This document shows positions 42,866 through 51,918 of a stretch of DNA of 64,000 nt, piece after piece; the stretch's first letter is position 1; every line of letters starts with the position of its first letter. The position numbers and the translations under genes were made by a program. Below the pieces are notes generated by a model. That model saw only the letters and a list, made by a program, of their open reading frames with translations. It had not been told where the DNA came from and did not search any database. The DNA comes from Christiangramia fulva (lineage in GTDB: Bacteria > Bacteroidota > Bacteroidia > Flavobacteriales > Flavobacteriaceae). The DNA lies in the NCBI RefSeq assembly GCF_003024155.1, contig NZ_CP028136.1, positions 3,906,001-3,970,000 of the forward strand, written 5' to 3'.

Positions 42866-44497
42866 CTATTGAGGATCACATATATTTACTTTTACCCTTA
42901 CATAGATTGGATAAGTAAATGAACCCTCAACGGTCATGTTATCATCACTTTGATCGGTGCAATATACATCTCCTCCATTTGAATCAGAAATTTCAATCAA
43001 ATATTCGTTTACGGTTGCTGTTCCCGTGTTAAAAGAATATTCAACTCCACTTCCTGTTAAGGTGATTCCAAATGTACCTGAGTTAGGACCATAACCAGTT
43101 CCGGTATCCTCCAATAAAGGAATACCTGTATCTGTATTTACCTCCAGGAAATCACCATTAAAGGAATAATCTAAACTTGGATCTCCAGGAGTCGCTGCTC
43201 TAAATTCACATGCCTGATCGGGATCAGAAATGGAAAGATTACAAGCGGTTACTGAATTACAGGTATTGGTCGCATCATCAGGACAATCATCCTCACTATT
43301 AATTATACCATCACCATCGCAATCTAATCCTGCATATCCTGCTGCATCTGGATCACATTTATTTGCAATTTGATCACCATCACAGTCAAAGGTAGCATAA
43401 TTTGGATTATCTGGATCACATTTATTTAACAGATCGTCATTATCACAATTAGCATTAGGATCAGAAAGGTTACAGGTTGGACCTCCACCTCCACCGGCAA
43501 GTGCATCTTCGCATTCACCAATTAGTAAATGCAGATACTCTGCCGTTTCGCCATCACCATTCAAATGGTTTTGGATCATCTCCCAGCTAACCGGATACTC
43601 AATTGGCGTATTATCAATGTCACCATAGTTACCGGTCCAGTCTTCAGGATAAATGAATAAAGTCAGGTAAGGTGAATCTGCAGGAAGATTATCAGGTTTT
43701 CCTGGTACTACCAAACATAGTGGATCGGCGTAATAAAGTGGATTTTGTGGATCATTGTTATAATCGCCAACTGTAGGCATTGCATTATCTTCCAAATGGT
43801 TGTAAAGTTTTACTTCATCTGGAGTTCCATACGCATAGAATAAATCTACCGAATAATTTGCAACATAATGTCTTCCGTCTGCATTACAGTAGTTTAAGAA
43901 TAAACATAATGGATAAACCTTTTTAGGCATAATATCAAAGAATACATAGCCGTATTCGTTAGCCATACGACGGTCAAAACACAAAACATCTACCTCAATA
44001 TAAGGCTTACTGCCATCCTGCACATCAAAAGAAATTGGAAGTGCCTGATCTACGTAGCCGGCAAAATCTGCTTCAGGTGTTGCTACTGGTGCAGCCCAAA
44101 TTAATTCATGAGCTGAATCAAAAACTTTAAACTCGTTTAAGGTCACATTCACACTTCCTTCATTTGGAACAGGAATTTTCAAATCTTCAGAATAATCTGT
44201 AAAGTATCCATCACTATCATGAAGAATGGCTACAGTTGTGTTGTAATCATTTCCGCCATAAGAGAAACTTATCTCTGCTGTTGCAGGAGTGGTGGCAGAA
44301 CAATTTGGAATTTCATCAAAAGCTGCTTTACTCATCGACCGGTTTGCAAGATCGTTCAACACAGCGCTGAATGTTAAATCTACAGATTTAGCATTCTGCT
44401 GAGGATCGTCCATCACTCCGGATTCTTCTTTACTACATCCTGCTAAGAGAAGCACTAAAACTCCTATATACAGAAAGTAATTTTTTATATTTTTCAT
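42866..44497 (-). CDS. Secreted lipoprotein with thrombospondin type-3-like repeats
   Basis: A 543-aa lipoprotein (signal ends LLLAGC, Cys21). The first ~320 residues form a domain shared with the neighbour at 44574: [65 protein letters not shown] do not recognise the family. Then come Asp-rich TSP3-like calcium-binding repeats (CDPDNPNYATFDCDGDQIAN; CDGDGIINSEDDCPDD), and a C-terminal domain of about 130 residues without recognised family. It is probably displayed on the outer membrane. Tandem paralogy with 44574 points to a recent-to-moderate duplication. Confidence 0.82.
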   Translation of the reverse strand: MKNIKNYFLYIGVLVLLLAGCSKEESGVMDDPQQNAKSVDLTFSAVLNDLANRSMSKAAFDEIPNCSATTPATAEISFSYGGNDYNTTVAILHDSDGYFTDYSEDLKIPVPNEGSVNVTLNEFKVFDSAHELIWAAPVATPEADFAGYVDQALPISFDVQDGSKPYIEVDVLCFDRRMANEYGYVFFDIMPKKVYPLCLFLNYCNADGRHYVANYSVDLFYAYGTPDEVKLYNHLEDNAMPTVGDYNNDPQNPLYYADPLCLVVPGKPDNLPADSPYLTLFIYPEDWTGNYGDIDNTPIEYPVSWEMIQNHLNGDGETAEYLHLLIGECEDALAGGGGGPTCNLSDPNANCDNDDLLNKCDPDNPNYATFDCDGDQIANKCDPDAAGYAGLDCDGDGIINSEDDCPDDATNTCNSVTACNLSISDPDQACEFRAATPGDPSLDYSFNGDFLEVNTDTGIPLLEDTGTGYGPNSGTFGITLTGSGVEYSFNTGTATVNEYLIEISDSNGGDVYCTDQSDDNMTVEGSFTYPIYVRVKVNICDPQ

Positions 44498-44540
44498 AAT
44501 ATCTTATTTAAATTTTGAATAATTGTGGTAAGAATAAAAA

Positions 44541-44565
44541 GCCTGTCCCAGAAACCGGGACAGGC
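44541..44565 (-). terminator. Terminator hairpin between the two TSP3 lipoprotein genes
   Basis: GCCTGTCCC (44541-44549) pairs with GGGACAGGC (44557-44565), 9 bp perfect, loop AGAAACC; a TTTTTATTC tract follows on the minus strand. Confidence 0.88.
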
Positions 44566-44573
44566 TATATTAT

Positions 44574-46280
44574 CTATTCACTATCAATTCCGCAGGTTAC
44601 GGTATGAACAATGATCCAGAAATCACCTGTATAATCCACATCTGTGAATTCATAGGTGGTAGTTCCGGCATCAACTTCACTGTTCATATTATACTGACCA
44701 GGAGCTTTTGCTTCAATTCCTGGCATACTATCGGTAATATTTACATGAAGTTCATCCAGTGTATAACCGCTATTCATAGTTATCATTAAATGAATATCTC
44801 CTTCACCATCTACCGATATGGTAGCAGTTCCCACTAAGGTACCTTTATCTATATTATTTTGACCGGCACCGGCATAAATATCAAGGGTAGTTTCTTCCTG
44901 ACCTTCAGCAAATTGTTCTACCCAACCCCAACGGGTTACACCATTTATAGAGTTAATAGTATGGTCTCCCCACATAAAGGCGGTTTCACAGGTGTCTTCG
45001 TTTTCATTTTCTGGACAACCGTTATTATCAACGGTTCCAACTACATCAACACATTCATCATCACAATCCATTACTCCATCACCATCTGTATCGGTAGAAC
45101 AATCATTAAATGGACATCCTCCATTTTCAACAGGTCCTGCGACCTCTGGACATGCATCACAATCTCCAAGCACGCCATCTCCGTCAGGATCTGCACCTAT
45201 ACAATCATCATTAGGCATACATCCATTAGGTTCTGTACCATAAGTATCTGGACAGTCATCATTTTCATCAGGAACACAGTCTCCATCACGATCACCGGGA
45301 ACTGGAATTCCCTGACAGTCATCACTAGGAATATCACAACCTAAAAATATGTGGATATATTCAGAAGAACCATCGTCGTTAAAAGTACTTTCAATATCAC
45401 TCCAATCTAGTTCAACCCAAGCTGTTGGAGTTTCGTCTATCGTACCGTAATAGCCAGACCAGCTTAGTGGAGTAACCCTATAACGTAAATAATTCATTTC
45501 TGCATCTTCAAATGGAGAATCTGGAATCAATACGCATAATGGATCAGCTGAATTGTTATTAGTATTTACCGGCGCAGCCTCATTAGTATAAAGGTCTATC
45601 CATTCAGTTCCTGTCCAGTATTGTATATCAAGGTCATAATTAGCAACATAGTGTCTTCCTTCTCCTGTACAGTAATTCGCGAAGAAACAAAGTGTCGTAC
45701 CTTTATTAGGCATAATATCAAAGAAAGGATAACCATATTCATTTACCAGTCTTCGGTCAAAGCATAAAACATCTACATTAATATATGGCTTTGTACCGTC
45801 CCTAACATCAAAGGTCATAGGTAGAGCCTGGTCTACGTAACCTGCAAAATCAGCACCTTCTGAAGCGACAGGTGCTGCCCAGATAAGGTTATGTGAAGCA
45901 TCATATACTAAAAATTCATTTAATGTAACTGTAACGCTTCCTCCATCGCTTATAGGAATTTTAAGATCTTCAGAATAATCGGTAAAATAACCGTCATCAT
46001 CATGAAGTATGGCAACTGTAGTGTTATACTCGGTTCCGCCATAAGAAAAACCAATTTCAGCTGTTGCTGGTGTTGCTTCAGAACAATCAGGTATTTCATC
46101 AAAAGATGCTTTTGACATTGACCTGTTGCTCAAATCATTTAAAATAGTCGCGAATTTTAACGAGACTGACTGGTTTTGTGTATCGCTAAGATCTCCCGTT
46201 GGGGTGTCTTCTTTGCTACACGAAGTCATGAGCATCGCTGCCATAGCGATCATGCCCATCCATAATTTAAAATTTTTCAT
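44574..46280 (-). CDS. Secreted lipoprotein with thrombospondin type-3-like repeats, paralogue
   Basis: A 568-aa lipoprotein (signal ends LMTSC, Cys21). The N-terminal ~320 residues are clearly homologous to the protein at 42866 ([40 protein letters not shown]). The TSP3-like block is longer here, about residues 335-430, with repeated DxDGDGxxDxxD and GCP spacing ([31 protein letters not shown]). The C-terminal ~130 residues differ from the neighbour. Function unknown; calcium binding is expected from the repeats. A conserved leader stretch upstream is repeated 345 bp away before a micro-ORF. Confidence 0.82.
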   Translation of the reverse strand: MKNFKLWMGMIAMAAMLMTSCSKEDTPTGDLSDTQNQSVSLKFATILNDLSNRSMSKASFDEIPDCSEATPATAEIGFSYGGTEYNTTVAILHDDDGYFTDYSEDLKIPISDGGSVTVTLNEFLVYDASHNLIWAAPVASEGADFAGYVDQALPMTFDVRDGTKPYINVDVLCFDRRLVNEYGYPFFDIMPNKGTTLCFFANYCTGEGRHYVANYDLDIQYWTGTEWIDLYTNEAAPVNTNNNSADPLCVLIPDSPFEDAEMNYLRYRVTPLSWSGYYGTIDETPTAWVELDWSDIESTFNDDGSSEYIHIFLGCDIPSDDCQGIPVPGDRDGDCVPDENDDCPDTYGTEPNGCMPNDDCIGADPDGDGVLGDCDACPEVAGPVENGGCPFNDCSTDTDGDGVMDCDDECVDVVGTVDNNGCPENENEDTCETAFMWGDHTINSINGVTRWGWVEQFAEGQEETTLDIYAGAGQNNIDKGTLVGTATISVDGEGDIHLMITMNSGYTLDELHVNITDSMPGIEAKAPGQYNMNSEVDAGTTTYEFTDVDYTGDFWIIVHTVTCGIDSE

Positions 46281-46334
46281 AATTAAGGTTTTTGATTAAA
46301 ATATTTAGAATGGTTTTTGAAATTAATTGCTTTG

Positions 46335-46402
46335 AAAACCGGGTTGAGTAAAACATGGAATACGAATTACCGAGATGCATAATTCTACTCAACCGGTTTT
46401 TT
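46335..46402. terminator. Long hairpin upstream of the TSP3 lipoprotein gene
   Basis: AAAACCGGGTTGAGTA (46335-46350) pairs with TACTCAACC-GGTTTT (46386-46402) around a 35-nt loop. A T run follows on the plus strand and a weaker one on the minus strand. On the minus strand it would end the micro-ORF transcript before the lipoprotein gene, or act as an attenuator. Confidence 0.6.
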
Positions 46403-46562
46403 ATTTGCTGTTTATAGCCAGGAACGGCCATATGAGGATCATCTAATTTTCAGAATACAAGTGCGTATTTGAGAATTATTTGTAACAGGATGCCTTATTC
46501 TATAAAGAATAGAAATAATAAAAAGGAACCTGAAATTTTGGAAATCTTAGAAAGTGACCGAC

Positions 46563-46625
46563 TTACGGATCTAAATCAGCCGTATCATCTTTCTTTCTAC
46601 ATTTTGCAAGTCGTGTTTTCTTCAT
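46563..46625 (-). CDS. Possible 20-aa micro-ORF
   Basis: The open frame MKKTRLAKCRKKDDTADLDP starts at 46625. It is short and charged, and alone would not be credible. It is listed because the DNA before it (ACCATTCTAAATATTTT, then A-rich, then ATTATG) nearly repeats the leader of the lipoprotein gene at 46280. It may be a leader peptide, a start-site relic of a third paralogue, or chance. Confidence 0.3.
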   Translation of the reverse strand: MKKTRLAKCRKKDDTADLDP

Positions 46626-46894
46626 AATGACAAAGTTTTGGTTAAAAAATATTTAGAATGGTTAATAAATAATATATACTACTTCCAAAAAGGAAGTTCA
46701 ATTTCTGTTACAATATGGTTTTGAGATTTGGGGGGAATTTAAGGGGGCAATCATTAAGAAGTTAAGGGGTGACTTCTCTTTTTAATTCCAATGTAAATGT
46801 AAGAAACAACTTCTTTAACTCGAATGGGGGAAAACCCGTAGATTTTGTTTTAACCCCTTGTTTAACAATATTTTGTGCTCTAATTAACACCCCT

Positions 46895-47914
46895 TTATGA
46901 CGGCGAAGTATCTAACATATTATGGTGAATAGCATACACAACGCTTTCTAATATGGTCTCAGAATTTGTTCTTTTAATAATATTTGAGCGATGCTTCTCA
47001 ATTGTTTTTGGCGAGATGCATAGCGCCTTCGAAATTTCCCTGGTTTTATAGCCTTTGCAAAGAAGACCTATAATTTCTTTTTCTCTTTTTGTAAAGCTGA
47101 AATCGGTCATTTCACTATTCTCTTCAAAGCACTTTTGTACCTCCCGGGAATTTGATCCCACTTTTTCGGTTATTACCTGCTCCTCTCCCATAAAATCGAT
47201 GAGCATGATAAATTGATCATGTATATCTCTACTGAGTTTGGAAAAACTAATCCGGGCATCGCGAATTTTTTCATTCTGAATAAGCAGAGAAGTTGAAGTT
47301 ACCGCTTTCATATGTTTTCCACGGGCAAAATTGCGCAGGCTGCTCTTAACTTTTGCCTTATTCTCAATATTTACCAAATCGGTAAGCCTTAAACTGGATT
47401 CTCCATCAATTTTAAAGGTCTGCCTGAAGTTGTCATTCATGGCGATGATTTTATCCTGTTGTAACAAAACCACTGGTTTGCCAATGATGTTAAACAAACC
47501 CATAAAACATTCATACCAGTAATTAAGGTTTTGTGGCCTTGTTTTAATGGCTTTTCTAAGGATATCCGCAATTACTTCAGTGCCTGTTTTCTCTTGGATT
47601 ATTGCGTCTATTACATTTTGATATTTCCTTTTTAGAACAGCTATTTCTTCTTTACCTGCATAGACGATCAGGTATGATTTTGTAAGGAAATGAGTGGCTT
47701 TAAAATTTCTCAAATTTTTAAAATCTGAAGTTCGATTATAACAGGTCTTATCAAAAAAGATCACATCGGGAAGTAAATTAAGAGCCAGGGAATAACCAAC
47801 GTGTACCGATTTTTCCCAGGTTATTTCATATTGGGTAATTGTTTTCTCTTTGATCGATTCGACCAGATCAACATTCCTGCTTATGATTAAAAGCTGTTTC
47901 CTTTCCATTGTCAC
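46895..47914 (-). CDS. LuxR-type transcriptional regulator with PAS-like domain
   Basis: A 339-aa regulator. The first ~120 residues (LLIISRNVDLVESIKEKTIT; LNLLPDVIFFDKTCY) have the look of a degenerate response-regulator receiver. A PAS-like region follows around 140-230 (NIIGKPVVLLQQDKIIAMND; FRQTFKI). The C-terminal LuxR/GerE helix-turn-helix is FTKREKEIIGLLCKGYKTRE plus ISKALCISPKTIEKHRSNII. It lies next to the secreted-lipoprotein block on the same strand and could control it, but no binding site was found. The upstream region is shared with uvrA. Confidence 0.88.
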   Translation of the reverse strand: MTMERKQLLIISRNVDLVESIKEKTITQYEITWEKSVHVGYSLALNLLPDVIFFDKTCYNRTSDFKNLRNFKATHFLTKSYLIVYAGKEEIAVLKRKYQNVIDAIIQEKTGTEVIADILRKAIKTRPQNLNYWYECFMGLFNIIGKPVVLLQQDKIIAMNDNFRQTFKIDGESSLRLTDLVNIENKAKVKSSLRNFARGKHMKAVTSTSLLIQNEKIRDARISFSKLSRDIHDQFIMLIDFMGEEQVITEKVGSNSREVQKCFEENSEMTDFSFTKREKEIIGLLCKGYKTREISKALCISPKTIEKHRSNIIKRTNSETILESVVYAIHHNMLDTSPS

Positions 47915-48305
47915 AAATCATTAGTAATTAGTAAATAATATTCCATCAACACATAATAAAGCCGCGATACCGCAGCAGGCTAATGTCTATTTTTAAAGAT
48001 TTGGGGGTGAATAAAGAAGATTCAGGGGAATGGTAGGGAAATCAAATATAGGTGTTTTCACTGATATGTGATTAGAAATTAATGTAATATAATACTCACA
48101 TTCAAGTAGTTATAAAACTGATGAGTTACCTTTTTTATGAGGTATCATTCGCGCTTTGGCAATGATTTAATACTTCATTAAATTAACTTTCACATTTCAC
48201 AGCAACTTTAGAAAGAAAAATTTACAGAGATCTTAACACTGATGACTTTTAAGATACTTTCTAATTTTCATTACAATAAGTACCTTTGCCCTCTTGATGA
48301 AATTT
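47915..48305. other. Divergent spacer between the LuxR-type gene and uvrA
   Basis: 391 bp of mostly AT-rich DNA. The uvrA -7 element is at 48281-48288. No gene, strong hairpin or LuxR-type operator was recognised. Confidence 0.7.
48281..48288 (+). promoter_or_regulatory. -7 promoter element (TACCTTTG) for uvrA
   Basis: Exact TAnnTTTG match 18 bp before ATG 48306. This favours 48306 over starts at 48294-48297, which would fall at or before the transcription start. Confidence 0.62.
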
Positions 48306-51134
48306 ATGACGAAATCTGAAGATTCAATAGAAGTATTAGGAGCCCGAGTTCATAACCTGAAAAATATAGATGTAAAAATTCCCCGAGAGAAGCTGGTGGT
48401 GATCACCGGCCTTAGCGGTTCAGGTAAATCTTCCCTCGCTTTTGATACTATTTATGCGGAAGGACAACGAAGGTATATTGAAACTTTTTCGGCTTACGCG
48501 AGACAATTTTTAGGAAGCCTGGAAAGGCCTGATGTAGATAAAATTGAAGGCCTCTCGCCGGTAATTGCCATCGAGCAGAAAACAACCAGTAAGAACCCGC
48601 GAAGTACCGTTGGAACCATTACTGAAATCTATGATTTTTTAAGACTTCTTTTCGCCCGGGCTGCTGACGCCTACAGCTATAATACCGGCGAAAAAATGGT
48701 AAGTTATTCCGATTCTCAGATCAGGGAACTCATCCTGGAGAATTTCAACAATCAGCGGGTGAATATTCTGGCACCGGTTATTAGAAGCCGGAAAGGTCAT
48801 TATCGCGAACTTTTTGAGCAGATTGCAAAACAGGGATTTTTAAAAGTCCGTGTAGATGGTGAGGTGATGGATATCGAAAAAGGAATGAAGCTGGACCGCT
48901 ATAAAACCCACGATATCGAAATCGTTGTGGACCGACTTAAAATTGAAGATAAAATAGACTCCGACAAACGCCTGGAAGAAAGTATCAAAACCGCCATGTA
49001 CCATGGTGACGATGCCCTGATGATCCTGGAACAGGATTCCGGCAAACTTCGGTATTTTAGTCGAAATTTAATGTGCCCCACGACAGGGATCAGTTACCCG
49101 AACCCTGAACCCAATACCTTTTCTTTTAATTCTCCAAAAGGAGCCTGTCCTACCTGTAACGGGATTGGAACCTTGTACCAGGTGAATGTGGATAAAATTC
49201 TTCCAGACCGGTCTAAATCTATTAAAAGCGGAGGTATCGCGCCTCATGGTCCTCAGAAAAAAAACTGGATCTTCTCGCAATTAGAATTGATAGCTGAAAG
49301 ATTTGAGTTCAGTTTGAGTGATCCCATTAAAAAAATTCCGGAAGAAGCGCTGCAGATGATTTTATATGGCGGAAAGGAAAAATTCTCCCGAGAATCAAAA
49401 GCGCTGGGCATTACCCGTGATTACAAAATAGATTTTGAAGGAGTTGCCAGTTTTATTGAAACCACTTATAAAAATAATGATTCCACGTCCCTAAGAAGAT
49501 GGGCAAAAGAATACATGGATAAAGTTACCTGCCCCGATTGCCAGGGTGCACGGCTCAAAAAAGAAGCGCTTTATTTCAGAATTTACGATAAGAATATCGC
49601 TGAACTTTCCTCCCTCGATATTACCGATCTTAATGTTTGGTTCGATAATATTGAAAAACACCTCAGCGAAAAACAGTTAAAGATCGCTTCTGAAGTGATC
49701 AAGGAAATAAGAACGCGTCTTCAGTTTCTAATAGATGTGGGACTTACTTATCTTAACCTCAACCGGGGTTCTAAATCGCTTTCTGGTGGTGAAGCTCAGC
49801 GAATCCGGCTGGCGACGCAAATAGGTTCCCAACTTGTTGGCGTGCTGTATATCCTCGATGAACCAAGTATTGGCCTGCACCAGCGGGATAATGAAAAACT
49901 TATAAATTCACTTGAATCCCTTCGGGATATAGGCAATACAGTCATCGTTGTTGAACACGACAAAGACATGATAGAACGTGCTGACCATGTGATCGATATT
50001 GGACCGCGGGCAGGAAAGCATGGCGGGGAAATTATCAGCGAAGGTTCTCCCGCAGAATTGAAGCAACATGGCACCCTTACCGCACAATATCTGAACGGCC
50101 AGAAAGAAATTCCTGTTCCGAAGAAAAGAAGAAAAGGAAATGGTAAAACCATAGAACTAAGCGGTGCGACCGGTAACAATCTTAAAAATGTAAGCGTCAG
50201 CATTCCTTTGGGAAAAATGATCGCCGTCACCGGCGTTTCGGGAAGTGGAAAATCCACGCTGATCAACGAGACACTCTACCCCATCATGAATGCCCATTAT
50301 TTCAATGGCGTTAAAAAACCCAAACCATTTAAAAAGATCAAAGGCCTTGAATATATAGATAAGGTAATTGACATCAATCAATCTCCTATTGGCAGGACAC
50401 CAAGATCAAATCCTGCAACATATACCGGCGTGTTTTCAGAAATTCGCAGCCTGTTTGCGAAAACTCCTGAAGCCCTAATACGTGGTTATAAACCCGGTCG
50501 CTTTAGTTTCAATGTAAAGGGAGGTCGCTGTGAAACCTGTAAAGGCGGCGGTTTGCGTGTTATAGAAATGAACTTTCTGCCCGATGTGTATGTTGAATGT
50601 GAAACCTGCCAGGGAAAACGTTTTAATCGGGAAACGCTGGAGATAAGGTATAAAGGTAAATCTATTGCCGACGTGCTGGAAATGACCATCAACGAAGCTA
50701 CTGAATTTTTTGAAAATATCCCTAAAATTCATCGTAAGCTGAAGACGATCCAGGATGTGGGCCTGGGTTACATCAGTCTTGGTCAGCAAAGTACCACATT
50801 GTCTGGTGGCGAAGCCCAGCGCATAAAACTGGCAACAGAACTTTCCAAACGCGATACCGGGAATACTTTTTATATCTTAGACGAGCCTACAACAGGTCTT
50901 CATTTTGAGGATATCCGTGTGTTGATGGAGGTTTTAAATAAATTAACCAATAAAGGGAATACCGTCCTGATCATAGAGCATAATATGGATGTGATAAAAA
51001 TGGCCGACCATATTATTGATATTGGTTATGAAGGCGGAAAAGGCGGCGGAAAAATAGTGGCTACCGGAACTCCCGAAGAAATTATTAATCATAAAAAAAG
51101 TTACACAGCTCAGTTCCTGAAAAAGGAATTATAG
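48306..51134 (+). CDS. uvrA: Excinuclease ABC subunit A
   Basis: DNA damage-recognition ATPase of nucleotide excision repair. With ATG 48306 the protein is 942 aa and starts [20 protein letters not shown]. The first Walker A is [13 protein letters not shown] (34-46), the second is [11 protein letters not shown] (about 635), both with paired [17 protein letters not shown] and [17 protein letters not shown] signature motifs. Zinc fingers are at [11 protein letters not shown] and [14 protein letters not shown]. Length and motifs are complete. A LOG-family gene follows after 19 bp and may be co-transcribed. Confidence 0.98.
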   Translation: MTKSEDSIEVLGARVHNLKNIDVKIPREKLVVITGLSGSGKSSLAFDTIYAEGQRRYIETFSAYARQFLGSLERPDVDKIEGLSPVIAIEQKTTSKNPRSTVGTITEIYDFLRLLFARAADAYSYNTGEKMVSYSDSQIRELILENFNNQRVNILAPVIRSRKGHYRELFEQIAKQGFLKVRVDGEVMDIEKGMKLDRYKTHDIEIVVDRLKIEDKIDSDKRLEESIKTAMYHGDDALMILEQDSGKLRYFSRNLMCPTTGISYPNPEPNTFSFNSPKGACPTCNGIGTLYQVNVDKILPDRSKSIKSGGIAPHGPQKKNWIFSQLELIAERFEFSLSDPIKKIPEEALQMILYGGKEKFSRESKALGITRDYKIDFEGVASFIETTYKNNDSTSLRRWAKEYMDKVTCPDCQGARLKKEALYFRIYDKNIAELSSLDITDLNVWFDNIEKHLSEKQLKIASEVIKEIRTRLQFLIDVGLTYLNLNRGSKSLSGGEAQRIRLATQIGSQLVGVLYILDEPSIGLHQRDNEKLINSLESLRDIGNTVIVVEHDKDMIERADHVIDIGPRAGKHGGEIISEGSPAELKQHGTLTAQYLNGQKEIPVPKKRRKGNGKTIELSGATGNNLKNVSVSIPLGKMIAVTGVSGSGKSTLINETLYPIMNAHYFNGVKKPKPFKKIKGLEYIDKVIDINQSPIGRTPRSNPATYTGVFSEIRSLFAKTPEALIRGYKPGRFSFNVKGGRCETCKGGGLRVIEMNFLPDVYVECETCQGKRFNRETLEIRYKGKSIADVLEMTINEATEFFENIPKIHRKLKTIQDVGLGYISLGQQSTTLSGGEAQRIKLATELSKRDTGNTFYILDEPTTGLHFEDIRVLMEVLNKLTNKGNTVLIIEHNMDVIKMADHIIDIGYEGGKGGGKIVATGTPEEIINHKKSYTAQFLKKEL

Positions 51135-51153
51135 CTTTTACTGTTTAAAAAAT

Positions 51154-51843
51154 ATGAGAGCACATCAAAGTAATAAAGCCTGGAATGAGATCAAAACCAA
51201 TGATTCCTGGGCTATTTTTAAAATAATGGGGGAATTTGTAAATGGCTATGAGAAACTTAGCCAGATTGGTCCCTGTGTGTCGATTTTTGGATCGGCAAGG
51301 ACCAAGCCCGATATGAAATATTACAAGCTAGCCGAAAAAGTGGCCAAGAAAATTGTAGACCACGGTTATGGTGTGATCACCGGCGGTGGCCCCGGTATTA
51401 TGGAAGCAGGAAACAAGGGAGCTCACCTTGCCGGAGGAACTTCGGTGGGACTGAACATCGAGCTTCCATTCGAGCAACATGATAATCCGTATATAGACAG
51501 TGATAAAAGCCTTGATTTCGATTACTTTTTTGTGCGAAAGGTAATGTTCGTAAAGTACTCTCAGGGTTTTGTGGTGATGCCCGGCGGCTTCGGTACACTG
51601 GATGAATTATTTGAAGCGATCACCCTTATTCAAACCCATAAAATTGATAAATTTCCTATTATTCTTGTGGGAAGCGAATTCTGGGGCGGACTTGTGGACT
51701 GGATCAGGACCACGCTTTGCGACAGTTTCAAAAACATTAGCGAAGCAGATATCGATCTTGTCCAGGTCGTAGATACAGAAGATGAAGTCCTGGAAATCCT
51801 TGATAAATTCTACGACGAATATAACCTAAGTCCTAATTTCTAG
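51154..51843 (+). CDS. LOG family protein (cytokinin-riboside phosphoribohydrolase-like)
   Basis: A 229-aa protein with the two LOG signatures GGGPGIMEAGNKGA (77-90) and MPGGFGTLDELFEAITLIQT (142-161). The family cleaves nucleoside 5'-monophosphates to base and ribose phosphate; older notes call it lysine decarboxylase, which is not supported. It is cytoplasmic. It follows uvrA by 19 bp on the same strand, a common flavobacterial arrangement that may only reflect shared transcription. Confidence 0.92.
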   Translation: MRAHQSNKAWNEIKTNDSWAIFKIMGEFVNGYEKLSQIGPCVSIFGSARTKPDMKYYKLAEKVAKKIVDHGYGVITGGGPGIMEAGNKGAHLAGGTSVGLNIELPFEQHDNPYIDSDKSLDFDYFFVRKVMFVKYSQGFVVMPGGFGTLDELFEAITLIQTHKIDKFPIILVGSEFWGGLVDWIRTTLCDSFKNISEADIDLVQVVDTEDEVLEILDKFYDEYNLSPNF

Positions 51844-51918
51844 TTAAGACCTTTATCGAAGGTTTGAAACTTTGATTATATTTAGCGCTGATTGATAAGC
51901 AGCCTAATCGCATAATCC

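Larger units (their letters stand above)
46281..46894. other. 614-bp gap with hairpin and micro-ORF
   Basis: Holds an inverted repeat at 46335-46402, a 20-codon open frame at 46563-46625 with a leader resembling that of the gene at 46280, and G-rich or AT-rich DNA beyond. No larger gene was seen. Confidence 0.7.
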
